The position numbers and the translations under genes are program-made. Positions 17,101 through 25,510 of a DNA stretch of 64,000 nucleotides are shown piece by piece. The DNA is taken from assembly GCF_002897295.1 (NCBI RefSeq), contig NZ_BEXF01000012.1, positions 119,537 through 183,536 of the forward strand, written 5' to 3'. The stretch's first letter is position 1. Every line of letters begins with the position of its first letter. Below the pieces are notes generated by a model. It saw only the letters and a list, made by a program, of their open reading frames with translations, searched no databases and was not told where the DNA came from. Origin of the DNA: Brevibacillus reuszeri (GTDB lineage: Bacteria; Bacillota; Bacilli; Brevibacillales; Brevibacillaceae).

Positions 17101-17949
17101 TTATTGTTGTACAGGAGCTGCTTTCAAAGCTTCTTCTGGAACTTTGATTTCGCCGACTTCGTTATGCTTTGAGAACGTGCTTGTCGTTTCCATCTCGAGA
17201 GAAATTTTTTGACCTTCTTGCTCCATCTCCATAGTCATGTTAACGACCGAGCGTGTAGGCAAATACGTTTCTTTGTTTACAGCGTTCTGGATTTTGAGAC
17301 TTTTGATATTCATCGAGTCCAGCATAGCTGTAGCTTGCTCGCCAGCACCTGCGCCTGCTTGGCTCATCAGTTCCTTCGCGAGCTCCTTCACATTGTCGCC
17401 AGACAGTTCTGCCGATATGACGTAGTCGCTGCCATCTTCAGCAATTTTTGTATCGCTGACGATTTTTTTGAACTGCTCCATCTGCTTTTCTGGCGCCATG
17501 GAAGCCTTCATGCTAGCCACAATTTGATCTTTCATCTCGTTAGGCAGCTTCATCCAGGTACCATTCGTCTGGGTGTAGATGCCCTCATTTGTGATGTATT
17601 GCTTAACCGCTTGTTCTCCCTGCGGCATTTTCATTTGAATCTCTTGGTACATTTGCAATGGCTCTTTTACAAAATCTGATTTCATAGTCATGTCCACTTT
17701 TTGCTCTTGCTTCTGCTCGCCTTGTGACATCACCATGTTTTGGTTCACTTTCGAATCCATAGAGAAGCTTTTCAATTCAGCGCTTGCTTTTGCTGTTTTT
17801 TCAATCATCTCTTCTACAGTAGGTATCGCAGCAGCTGCTTGCTTCGCCTCGTTTGTTTGAGCATTGCTGTTCGGCTTCTCTGCTGAACCACATGCTGTCA
17901 CGCTGATCGCAGTCGCAACTGCCAAGAATAAAACTGACCACTTCTTCAC
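17101..17949 (-). CDS. Lipoprotein, DUF6612/LppX-like
   Basis: A 282-aa exported lipoprotein: signal sequence KKWSVLFLAVATAISV and lipobox SVTAC, with Cys at residue 20. The mature part has VEEMIEKTAKASAELKSFSMD and beta-strand repeats (MDMTMKSDFVKEPLQMYQEIQ; GIYTQTNGTWMKLP) typical of LolA/LppX-like folds in the Bacillota DUF6612 family. Met and Gln are unusually abundant. It begins with GTG, 7 nt after GGGGA. Function in the envelope is unknown. Confidence 0.8.
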   Translation of the reverse strand: MKKWSVLFLAVATAISVTACGSAEKPNSNAQTNEAKQAAAAIPTVEEMIEKTAKASAELKSFSMDSKVNQNMVMSQGEQKQEQKVDMTMKSDFVKEPLQMYQEIQMKMPQGEQAVKQYITNEGIYTQTNGTWMKLPNEMKDQIVASMKASMAPEKQMEQFKKIVSDTKIAEDGSDYVISAELSGDNVKELAKELMSQAGAGAGEQATAMLDSMNIKSLKIQNAVNKETYLPTRSVVNMTMEMEQEGQKISLEMETTSTFSKHNEVGEIKVPEEALKAAPVQQ

Positions 17950-18000
17950 TCCATTATCCCCCTATATATTGAACTATTAACAAGGATATCCAAGTCTAAA

Positions 18001-18027
18001 TAGGGACCAAAGAGGATTTAGTCCCTA
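18001..18027. promoter_or_regulatory. Inverted repeat upstream of the lipoprotein gene
   Basis: TAGGGAC (18001-18007) and GTCCCTA (18021-18027) form perfect 7-bp arms with a 13-nt spacer, about 50 bp before the lipoprotein start. A regulator site is possible; nothing identifies the protein. Confidence 0.35.
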
Positions 18028-18109
18028 ATAAATAGGCACATTTTCCCTTTTACATACAAAAAATGCCTTTTATTCATCAAAATTGGGACTTCCAGCCTCA
18101 GGTGCACAC

Positions 18110-18141
18110 AAAAAGGAGTATCCTAATGGCTACTCCTTTTT
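18110..18141. terminator. Intrinsic terminator of the DUF1036 gene
   Basis: Perfect 11-bp stem AAAAAGGAGTA/TACTCCTTTTT with a 10-nt loop, just after the DUF1036 gene on the minus strand. Confidence 0.8.
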
Positions 18142-18158
18142 GCCGTCAAAAGACGAGG

Positions 18159-18680
18159 TTATCTTTTTCTTTTCAATCTACTTCGCAGTCGCTTGCGTTT
18201 TTCCAACAAAGCTCTTTGCTTCTGTGACGGTGCTTTGGGGACTTTTCGCACAAGCTGATCTGTTTGTCCCCTGGTTGGCAGCTCCACGCGACCAGCATCA
18301 GATTTTGATTTTGTCCTCGATTTGCTTCGGCTCGTACTCGCTGAGAGGGTGATCGTGTAGTTATTTCTGGGCGCCCCTACTTTGAACCTCCGAAACCCTA
18401 CATTTCTACATGTGGTACAGCCTGTGTTCCAGCACCAGTGAAATGCTTGCTGCGGCACGTCAGTATAGTAAGCACCGGACCATCTGCGACCAAAAGCATC
18501 CTCGGCGTAAAAATAGTAGGTACGTCCCCCAACGTTCCCACTTCTCACCAGTCTTGTCTGGCCTGGATCAATCCGGTACCAGCCGCGGTTCGCATAGGTG
18601 ACAGGTCCACAGTCGAAATTCAGGTAACCGTAGGCAACATATACGGTTCTGTTCGTATTATTGCGAAAAAAAAGACCCAT
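18159..18680 (-). CDS. DUF1036 domain protein with basic tail
   Basis: A 173-aa protein. Residues 1-115 match the DUF1036 pattern (VYVAYGYLNFDCG, WYRIDPGQTRLVRSG, TYYFYAEDAFGR, and a Cys-rich CWNTGCTTC). The remaining 50 residues are strongly basic (RSKSRTKSKSD; KRKRLRSRLKRKR) and look disordered. DUF1036 proteins are small, often secreted or surface-associated; no signal peptide is visible here. Function is unknown; the basic tail could bind nucleic acid or acidic spore polymers, which is speculation. Confidence 0.75.
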   Translation of the reverse strand: MGLFFRNNTNRTVYVAYGYLNFDCGPVTYANRGWYRIDPGQTRLVRSGNVGGRTYYFYAEDAFGRRWSGAYYTDVPQQAFHWCWNTGCTTCRNVGFRRFKVGAPRNNYTITLSASTSRSKSRTKSKSDAGRVELPTRGQTDQLVRKVPKAPSQKQRALLEKRKRLRSRLKRKR

Positions 18681-18884
18681 CTCCTCACCTCTTATTCTCG
18701 GATGTTTGTCTTACGTTTTATGATATGAAAGAGGAAGTGTCTGGAAATGGACTAACGTAGACTAGCATGCAAATTTAGTGCATCTATAACCTCCCAATTT
18801 TTCAAATGCTCCTGCCAGTCAGGCTCATGCCTACTGTGTCTATTGTCTTCAACGAGCTAACAACCAAAAGGACGGGCCCTTCAG

Positions 18885-18926
18885 AAAAGCCACCGCCTGC
18901 CGAAATTCCAGCAAGCGATGGCTTTT
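18885..18926 (-). terminator. Intrinsic terminator of spo0M
   Basis: Arms AAAAGCCACCGC (18885-18896) and GCGATGGCTTTT (18915-18926) pair, with inner CTGC/GCAAG pairing, just after the spo0M stop. Confidence 0.75.
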
Positions 18927-18940
18927 ATTTATGCGTTTTC

Positions 18941-19900
18941 TTACAGATCCTCGTCAAAACCTCCGAAGTCGAAATCTGTGTCTTCGCCTTCTCCAGCTCC
19001 AGTGTCCTCCGAAGCCATTTCCTCGTCACCTGACATCAGGTCGCTGAGCAGCATTCCGCCGAGGACACCTGCTGCCATCCCCCCAAGCATACCACCCATA
19101 CCACCACCGCGATGTCCGTGATGACCGTATTGTCCCTGCTGATAAGAGGCAAGCGACACGTATGGGATCGATTGTGGATCGTTGGCATAGCCGGTTATCG
19201 TCTCGATCAGATAGCGGGATAGCTCCTCCTCTTTTCCGTCTGCGAGCAAGTCTTGTGGGACAATGACTTCTGCCTTGTACTCTTTGTCACGACGCAGCAG
19301 CCCGGAAGCCAGGTCCAGATCTACGAGCAAACGAAGCTCTTCTGGAGCTGTGAAGAAGATAACCTCCAGCTCCTTGAGCGGAATACCCAAATCCGCGCCT
19401 GGGAAAAAGGAGAATTCCTGACCGTATTGCGTCAATTTGCCCGAGTCAGATTTTTGGCGCAGATTCAAGCGATCGAGTGCCTTCAAAACGCGTTCTACAG
19501 GTTCTGACGGCAATACCTCTACTCGATCAAAATCGGTCGGATCAAGCGCCATTTCAACATCCAGCTTGGTGTGAAGCGCATATTGAACGGCTGGAGTCGA
19601 GATCGGCAAGCCCTCTGGCATGACGAATGAAAAAGGAATCTCCTGCACGAATGGCTTCGGCTGTACAGTGAAATTGCGGCTGATCGGGAAGGCCTGTACC
19701 TGCCTGGTCACTTCCTGTCCTCTGAGCGTCACGCGCATCAGCATCAGGGCGCTTAAATCAGAAATGCGCTGCTCTACATTTCCACCCTCTATTCGAACAA
19801 CACCCGTCATCGTTTCACCCAATCGGTATCCCGGGCGATCAAGCTTCAAATCAACCTTGGCTGCCCCTACTCCAAACTTAGCCATTAACTTTTTGAACAC
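18941..19900 (-). CDS. spo0M: Sporulation-control protein Spo0M
   Basis: A 319-aa protein of the Spo0M (arrestin-like) family. The first 240 residues carry the family pattern: FGVGAAKVDLKLD, GETMTGVVRIEGG, QEIPFSFVMPEGLPIS, LHTKLDVEMALDPTD, EVIFFTAPEELRLLVDLD. The C-terminus is Gly/Met/His-rich (HHGHRGGGMGGMLGGM) then acidic. In B. subtilis Spo0M influences sporulation initiation and cell division. It begins with GTG. The C-terminal extension is longer and more acidic than in B. subtilis. Confidence 0.9.
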   Translation of the reverse strand: MFKKLMAKFGVGAAKVDLKLDRPGYRLGETMTGVVRIEGGNVEQRISDLSALMLMRVTLRGQEVTRQVQAFPISRNFTVQPKPFVQEIPFSFVMPEGLPISTPAVQYALHTKLDVEMALDPTDFDRVEVLPSEPVERVLKALDRLNLRQKSDSGKLTQYGQEFSFFPGADLGIPLKELEVIFFTAPEELRLLVDLDLASGLLRRDKEYKAEVIVPQDLLADGKEEELSRYLIETITGYANDPQSIPYVSLASYQQGQYGHHGHRGGGMGGMLGGMAAGVLGGMLLSDLMSGDEEMASEDTGAGEGEDTDFDFGGFDEDL

Positions 19901-20013
19901 AGGCCTCTCCTCCTCATATAACCAATCACTTATATATTATAGCAAAAAGAGAAGTAATACACACTTCTGGGCACCTCGACATAGGCTAAGAACGGTAATA
20001 AGGAGGGACTCAA

Positions 20014-20820
20014 ATGAATGAAGCTATCCGTGAAAGTGTATTGTTTGAGAATCGTTTTTGGCTGCAAATTCTTGGCGATCACTCCCGTTTTATTTTTCAA
20101 TCGTTAGCACCTAATGAGCAAAGCGAGATTGAACGAGCCCATTACTTTATCCACTCTTTTGACAACCTGCTGGAATTTGCTCGAAATAATTTGTCTGACG
20201 AAGAAATCATGACTTTAAACCAACAGGCAAGCATTCAGACACAAAGCTTGCGCGATTTTAAACTATATCTTCTTGAAAGACAGCTAATCGGAAAAATTTC
20301 TCTCAGCCTTTCTCCTACCTTTATAAACCACATGGTAAACGAGCTAGAAGAATATGAGCGGATATTAAATGCTTACCTATCAGGAAACCTGCCTCCTGCC
20401 TCTAATCCAGTTGACATTCATCTGCTATGGCTCTCAGATGCTGCTGGTCATGCTGCTACCATCACTTCCTTGTTAGATATGGTCGAGTTCGACACGCAAG
20501 AGAAAAGCAAACGTTTTACCAATCAATTCGAGCATTTTTATCTAAAAGCAGTAGAGTTAGCTGGGTATCTACGAACAAACCTGCAAAATTTCCCTGCCTT
20601 AAACCGTTTTAATCATCAAGCGGAAATGGAAATAAAGCTGTTTCAGGTGTTCCTACATGAATTGGAAGAAATGCGGATGAACGATGAGTTGCTGGGGGTT
20701 CTCACTCCATTAATGGCTGATCATATGTCTAGAGAAGAGTGCTATTACTTAATGAAACTATCTGAAGTCTCTGATGTAAAAGCCCCTGATTGTTATCCGA
20801 CCAAGCCGCGTAATGAATAG
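20014..20820 (+). CDS. DUF2935 domain protein
   Basis: A 268-aa all-helical protein built of two similar four-helix halves. The first has SVLFENRFWLQILGDHSRFI, with the family's conserved FW and H; the second repeats the spacing with DIHLLWLSDAAGHAATI. Conserved His and Glu residues in both halves suggest a ferritin-like metal-binding core, as proposed for DUF2935 proteins of spore-formers. ATG lies 5 nt after AGGAGGGA. It is transcribed alone and ends in its own terminator. Function is unknown. Confidence 0.8.
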   Translation: MNEAIRESVLFENRFWLQILGDHSRFIFQSLAPNEQSEIERAHYFIHSFDNLLEFARNNLSDEEIMTLNQQASIQTQSLRDFKLYLLERQLIGKISLSLSPTFINHMVNELEEYERILNAYLSGNLPPASNPVDIHLLWLSDAAGHAATITSLLDMVEFDTQEKSKRFTNQFEHFYLKAVELAGYLRTNLQNFPALNRFNHQAEMEIKLFQVFLHELEEMRMNDELLGVLTPLMADHMSREECYYLMKLSEVSDVKAPDCYPTKPRNE

Positions 20821-20830
20821 ACGCAGCTTA

Positions 20831-20862
20831 GGAGTGACCCCAAATAGGTGTCACTCCGTTTT
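20831..20862. terminator. Intrinsic terminator of the DUF2935 gene
   Basis: Stem GGAGTGAC/GTCACTCC (20831-20838 with 20850-20857) followed by GTTTTG on the plus strand. Confidence 0.75.
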
Positions 20863-20883
20863 GCGATGTATGCCAAAAGAAAG

Positions 20884-21750
20884 CTAGCTTTGTGCACGAA
20901 TTTGATTTGCAACAGCAGAAGAGATCAGCTGCACAAGTCTTTCCGCCTGTTCCCCGTCCGTATCCCGAAGCGCGGAGAACTCTGTCACTTCCATACCGAC
21001 CACACGTGAATCACTCAAAACAGTATCGAGTACAGATTGTGCTTCCTGCAAGGACAAGCCCGTTTCACTCGGAGAATAAGCCGCAGTCATGGCCTGTTTA
21101 TGCATCACATCGACATCTAAGTGTACCAATATTTTGGCATCTGCTGGGATCGATCTCATGACAGTTGTAATGCGTTCAACCAGATGATTACCGGACAGCT
21201 CATCCAAGGTTAATACATCCACACCATACGTCACTTCCGGCATCCGTTGACAGCCGATCACCTTTATCCGATCTGAGGTCCAGCCGCTCGGCATAATCCA
21301 TGTGCCCGCGTCCTGCAGTAAAAACCAGAGTCCCATCCCTGCTGCCCCAATCGAACGCGAAGCAACTGGAATAACTGCATCAAAGTGACCGTCAATAACA
21401 ACAAGATATGCCTTTTCTCCATATCGCTCCTTGTGAGCCAGAGCCGTTCCGACAATAGTACTGCAATCCCCGCCAAGCATCACGACAAAATCTTTGGAAT
21501 CAAACCACTCATACGCTTCTTTTTGCAACAAATCCCATAGCATGCGCGGAGCAGGCCAATTGCGAACTGGCGGCATATTGTGCCGTGGCAAATACTCAGG
21601 AAGACGCAGATTGCCTATGTCCTCTACATCCAAACCGTACTTCTGTAGCTGCGTGATGAGTCCTGCCTTGCGCAGAGCATCTGGAGAAAGCTCCGTTCCC
21701 GAAACCAACGCTCCCACATAGTGAGGTATACCTACAACTTTAACTGGAAT
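20884..21750 (-). CDS. Arginase/agmatinase-family protein, apparent ATT start
   Basis: A 288-aa ureohydrolase-fold protein. Metal-site motifs are LGGDCSTI, VIDGHFDA and HLDVDVM. Compared with arginase (GGDHS, DAHxD, SxDxDxxDP), the first His is Cys, the second motif reads DGHFD, and the last lacks its DP. Manganese binding and activity may therefore be altered. The only good ribosome binding site, GGAGGG, is 7 nt before an ATT codon at 21750, where typical family sequence begins (IPVKVVGIPHYVG). A GTG-start frame reaches 21831, but an extended -10 (TGATATACT) lies inside that extension, favouring ATT. The gene follows the unknown 250-aa gene downstream of kdpD. Confidence 0.75.
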   Translation of the reverse strand: MPVKVVGIPHYVGALVSGTELSPDALRKAGLITQLQKYGLDVEDIGNLRLPEYLPRHNMPPVRNWPAPRMLWDLLQKEAYEWFDSKDFVVMLGGDCSTIVGTALAHKERYGEKAYLVVIDGHFDAVIPVASRSIGAAGMGLWFLLQDAGTWIMPSGWTSDRIKVIGCQRMPEVTYGVDVLTLDELSGNHLVERITTVMRSIPADAKILVHLDVDVMHKQAMTAAYSPSETGLSLQEAQSVLDTVLSDSRVVGMEVTEFSALRDTDGEQAERLVQLISSAVANQIRAQS

Positions 21751-21796
21751 AGCCAGTCCCTCCTGTAACTTCGGTTTTGTGAATATAGCTAGTATA

Positions 21797-22549
21797 TCAC
21801 AGCCTACGTTCCAAAAAATGGATGATCTCACATACCGAAGGACGCAGCCAACGATCTGGCATGCTCACCGACTCCCCTCGGATTAGCTGGGTTGCGAGAG
21901 TATTGGGATGGACGTCAGCACTTAAAAAATAGAGCTGCTCCCAAGGCTTCGGGATCGCATCCATGGCTTCCACACATTTGCCTACATAGACTTGTAGTGC
22001 ATCGCGATATGCGGGAGTAGTCAGCGCAGTCCCACTCCACACGTCTACTCCCGTCAATGCCTTGGCATGAGCAGCATCCAGACTTTTGGCGAGGGAGAAG
22101 ACAACAAACAGCAACTGCTCAGGCGCTAGCTTGTAGCGTTTTTGATACTGCTTGGCAAAACGGGCGATGGTTGCATTCCACGAAGGTGTATCATAACTGC
22201 CCAGATCGGGAATGCATTTGAGAACCCCGACGAGCTGCTCACCCCTTTTGACAAAAAGCAGGCCATCCTGCATCTGAAAAGACAGTCTTGCCAATCGCTC
22301 AGCCAAAAACTCTCCTACTCGCTCATGTATAATCCGAGAAATACGTTGTGATGATTTTCGCTTCAGCTTTTGCCTCACCCGAACCTCTTCCTCCTCCAGA
22401 TAGACGCGGGTCAGCTCAGAAAATAAAAGCGCCTCCATACACGGCTCAGCCTGCTCACCACAGTTGACGCTCTCTTTTGTCAGGCACTCCAAGCGGCTAT
22501 AGGCCTCTGCCAAGCTTTGCTCCCATTGCCCTTTATTTGCTGTGCCCAT
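21797..22549 (-). CDS. Unknown 250-aa protein coupled to the Kdp operon
   Basis: A soluble, mostly helical protein that starts 12 nt after the kdpD-like stop, so it is probably the last gene of the kdp transcript. A basic stretch lies near residues 58-80 (RQKLKRKSSQRISRIIHERV). No signal peptide, membrane helix or known catalytic motif is visible. The ATG follows GGGGGGCAAGGC. I do not recognise the family. Its place suggests a role linked to potassium transport, but nothing in the protein proves it. Confidence 0.65.
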   Translation of the reverse strand: MGTANKGQWEQSLAEAYSRLECLTKESVNCGEQAEPCMEALLFSELTRVYLEEEEVRVRQKLKRKSSQRISRIIHERVGEFLAERLARLSFQMQDGLLFVKRGEQLVGVLKCIPDLGSYDTPSWNATIARFAKQYQKRYKLAPEQLLFVVFSLAKSLDAAHAKALTGVDVWSGTALTTPAYRDALQVYVGKCVEAMDAIPKPWEQLYFLSADVHPNTLATQLIRGESVSMPDRWLRPSVCEIIHFLERRL

Positions 22550-22561
22550 GCCTTGCCCCCC

Positions 22562-24889
22562 TCAATTCGTATCTGGCACGTGATCGGCGACGACTAGCAC
22601 ATCCATATGCCGCACTTCTCGCAGCAGCCTTTGTATGACAGAGCCGTCTCGTATTTCCTTCCATCTCGTCCTCGCTGATTGACCTATTACTACTTGTGTC
22701 GCATGCTTCTCGTTCATGTGCAAAACCAGCTTGGTGAACACCTTTCGCTTGGATGCTGCTTCATATTGTTCAAAGCAGCCCCCCAGTCGCTCCGTCAATT
22801 TCTTCAGCTTTTCCAGCTGTATCCTCTCCTCACCGATTAGCGGCTGATGATCCTGGACATATGCGACGTGCCAGGATGCTTTTAACCGGTAGGCAATCCG
22901 AAATCCGCGCCGGATCAAGCGCTCACTGTCCGCTCGCAAATTGACACAGACAAAAATCACTTCCCGCTGCCGCCACGGTCCCCGCAGGGTTCGTCTCTCC
23001 CATGCTTCGAGTCGTTCATCGACGTCATCAGCCACCTCACGCAGCGCCAATTCCCGCAGGGCAATGAGATTCCCCGTTTTAAAAAAGTTGGCGAGTGACT
23101 GCTCTATTTTTTCCATGGCGTAAATGTTGCCCTCGCGCATTCGCTGCCGCAATGCCTTTGGTGAAATGTCAATCAGCTCGACCTCATCTGCCTGATGCAA
23201 AATCTGGTCGGGAACGGTCTCACGCACACGAATACCCGTAATTTGCTCCACACTGTCGTTCAGGCTTTCGAGGTGCTGAATATTCATCGTGGAAATGACC
23301 GAAATACCAGCGGATAAAATCCTCTCTACATCCTGATACCGCTTCTCCAGCTGGCTGCCCGGCACATTGGTATGCGCCAGCTCATCGACCAGCACCACGT
23401 CAGGGTTGCGCCGAAGGATTTCGTCTGTATCCATTTCATCCAGCGTCACGTTTTTATACGGGATTCGCTTCCGTGGAATGAGAGGAAGCGTGCCAACCTG
23501 TTCTGTCGTTTCTTTTCGTCCATGTGTTTCTAACAGCCCGATGACGACGTCTATGCCATTTTGCGCAAGCTCGTTTCCCTCACGCAGCATCGTATACGTT
23601 TTTCCCACCCCTGGCGCTGCCCCGACGTACACCTTCAAGCTGCCACGCTTGATCTTGCCGATTTCCTCCTGCATTTCCGCCTCGCTCAGGCGGCGAAAAG
23701 GATTGATGGGTGCAGCTCTGCGCTTTGTGGGCAACACTCGCTCTCCATCTCGCTCAGATCGGTCTGCCACGATCAAAATGTCGATGTTTTTCGTTTGGCG
23801 CAAAATTTTGTGGACGATGGAGCCGTACCAGATCTCTTCCCAGCGCGTTCTCTTGGACTGTCCCATGACGATTCTCGTTACCTTTTTGTCCATCGCATAG
23901 GCAACCAGCTCACTCGCAACTGCATGTGGCCGATGCAGAGACTGCTCCTCGAATACGCCCCCTACTTTGTCGACGAGCTTCAGGATCGCTCTGCGAAAAG
24001 TGGCTTCCTCCTTGGTCAGCTTTTTTCCTGCGAGACGGAAGCAGACAACCAGCAGTTCTCCCCCGAGCCTTTTGGCCACCTGCTGTCCCCGTCTGACCAA
24101 TATCGAGCCGTTCCAATGATACTGAGCCGATACCAATATCCGTTCGGTTGCACCAGACGCGCCCACCATGCCATGTCTTTCCCGGTAGTCCTCCAGATCA
24201 TCATTCACTCCGTTGGCTACAAAGCGCAGAGCGAGCTCGCGCAGCATGTGCAGATTGTCTCTGCGAAACAAAGGGTGCTTCGTACGCGACAGATTCCCCT
24301 CGTCCTCTTGCAATCGTTTGAGAATCGCCTCTGGTGTCACATCCAAAAGCTTAACCTCATCCGCCTGCGCCAATGTATCTTCGGGAACGCATTGCTCGAT
24401 TTGTACCTCGAGCTTGGTTAATCGCTCTGCCAGCTCTTTCATGCAAGACAGCTCGTAAATATTGACCGTCGCAATGACACTAATATTGTGCTGAAGCAGC
24501 GTTTGAACATCCTCATACCGTGTCGCTCGCGGCGCATCCGGTCGATTCCGGTAGGCAAGACCGTCCACCAGGACCACTTCAGGTTCACGCGCGATCAGTG
24601 CGTCGACGTCCAGATCATGCCTCATTTGCCCGAGCCTGTTCCATTCAATAGACGGGAGTTGCTCCAGCCCTTCTCGCTTTTGCTCCAGCTTTGGATGCGT
24701 AGCCTCGCCTGTACGCACAAGCACAACATCGATCCCTTTTTTCTTCAGGCTTTGCCCTTCCATCAACAGGTGGTACGTTTTACCGGAGCCACTCACCGCC
24801 CCCAAAATGATTTTCAGCCGGCCCCGGTGCATTTTGGAGATAGACTGCAAGATTTCCTCCGGGGACTTCTTTCGAAACTGTTCGACCAT
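22562..24889 (-). CDS. KdpD-like sensor without kinase: tandem KdpD-N/Usp duplication
   Basis: A 775-aa protein made of two copies of the KdpD N-terminal module: KdpD-N (about 20-230) plus Usp-like (245-375), then KdpD-N (405-615) plus Usp (625-770). The second copy has canonical motifs (GAAPGVGKTYTM, VLVDELAHTNVPGS, STMNIQHLESLND). The first is divergent (GAVSGSGKTYHL, VLVDGLAYRNRPDA, ATVNIYELSCMKEL). No membrane helices, DHp or HATPase domain and no KdpE gene follow. In S. aureus the KdpD Usp domain binds c-di-AMP; each half ends VIGQSARTRWKE or VMGQSKRTRWEE. With a c-di-AMP riboswitch before the operon, it may act as a c-di-AMP/K+ modulator of the pump. That role is inference. Confidence 0.85.
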   Translation of the reverse strand: MVEQFRKKSPEEILQSISKMHRGRLKIILGAVSGSGKTYHLLMEGQSLKKKGIDVVLVRTGEATHPKLEQKREGLEQLPSIEWNRLGQMRHDLDVDALIAREPEVVLVDGLAYRNRPDAPRATRYEDVQTLLQHNISVIATVNIYELSCMKELAERLTKLEVQIEQCVPEDTLAQADEVKLLDVTPEAILKRLQEDEGNLSRTKHPLFRRDNLHMLRELALRFVANGVNDDLEDYRERHGMVGASGATERILVSAQYHWNGSILVRRGQQVAKRLGGELLVVCFRLAGKKLTKEEATFRRAILKLVDKVGGVFEEQSLHRPHAVASELVAYAMDKKVTRIVMGQSKRTRWEEIWYGSIVHKILRQTKNIDILIVADRSERDGERVLPTKRRAAPINPFRRLSEAEMQEEIGKIKRGSLKVYVGAAPGVGKTYTMLREGNELAQNGIDVVIGLLETHGRKETTEQVGTLPLIPRKRIPYKNVTLDEMDTDEILRRNPDVVLVDELAHTNVPGSQLEKRYQDVERILSAGISVISTMNIQHLESLNDSVEQITGIRVRETVPDQILHQADEVELIDISPKALRQRMREGNIYAMEKIEQSLANFFKTGNLIALRELALREVADDVDERLEAWERRTLRGPWRQREVIFVCVNLRADSERLIRRGFRIAYRLKASWHVAYVQDHQPLIGEERIQLEKLKKLTERLGGCFEQYEAASKRKVFTKLVLHMNEKHATQVVIGQSARTRWKEIRDGSVIQRLLREVRHMDVLVVADHVPDTN

Positions 24890-24914
24890 CTTGCAGCCTT
24901 CCTTTTTTCCTGTC

Positions 24915-25475
24915 TTATTTCAATTGATCCAGAGCCAAATTCAGTTTGAGCACGTTTACCCGTGGTTCCCCAAATACGCCCATGCTTCTTCCCTCTGTCT
25001 GTTCCTCAATCAAGGTACGCAGCTTGGCAGGATCAAGATTTCTCTTGCTGGCGATCCGCTCTACCTGGATGAGTGCAGCTTGTGGAGAAATATGCGGGTC
25101 CAGCCCAGAGCCAGAGTTGGTCAGTAAATTGGCAGGAATGTCTTCCTTTTTCACAGCAGGATTCGCTTTTAAAAAGCTGGCGATGTCTGCTTGTGTACGC
25201 TCGATCAGCGCTGGATTAGATGGTGCATAGTTGTTGGAGCCTGACCCTGCTGCATTGTTATCAATAGAAGATACACGGCCCCAGAAATACTTCGGATCAG
25301 AAAAGGTTTGACCGATCAGCTCAGAGCCAACTACCTTTCCGCTTGCGTCTGTAATCAAGCTGCCGCTCGCTTTTGCCGGCATCGCGATTTGAGCAATTCC
25401 CGTCATCGCCAGCGGGTAGGCGAGACCACAGATCAACAGCAAGACCAAACTGAGACGCAGATTTGTAAGCAGCAT
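24915..25475 (-). CDS. kdpC: K+-transporting ATPase subunit KdpC
   Basis: A 186-aa single-pass membrane subunit of the Kdp high-affinity K+ pump. The N-terminal helix is LSLVLLLICGLAYPLAMTGIA; the soluble domain has the family's GSELIGQTFSDPKYFWGRVS and GSGLDPHISPQAA with the final NVLKLNLALDQL. It bridges KdpA and KdpB and stimulates ATP binding. It lies 35 nt after kdpB and 25 nt before the kdpD-like gene. Confidence 0.95.
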   Translation of the reverse strand: MLLTNLRLSLVLLLICGLAYPLAMTGIAQIAMPAKASGSLITDASGKVVGSELIGQTFSDPKYFWGRVSSIDNNAAGSGSNNYAPSNPALIERTQADIASFLKANPAVKKEDIPANLLTNSGSGLDPHISPQAALIQVERIASKRNLDPAKLRTLIEEQTEGRSMGVFGEPRVNVLKLNLALDQLK

Positions 25476-25510
25476 ATGCCTTCACCTTTGCTTTCTTTAA
25501 ATATAGTTGG

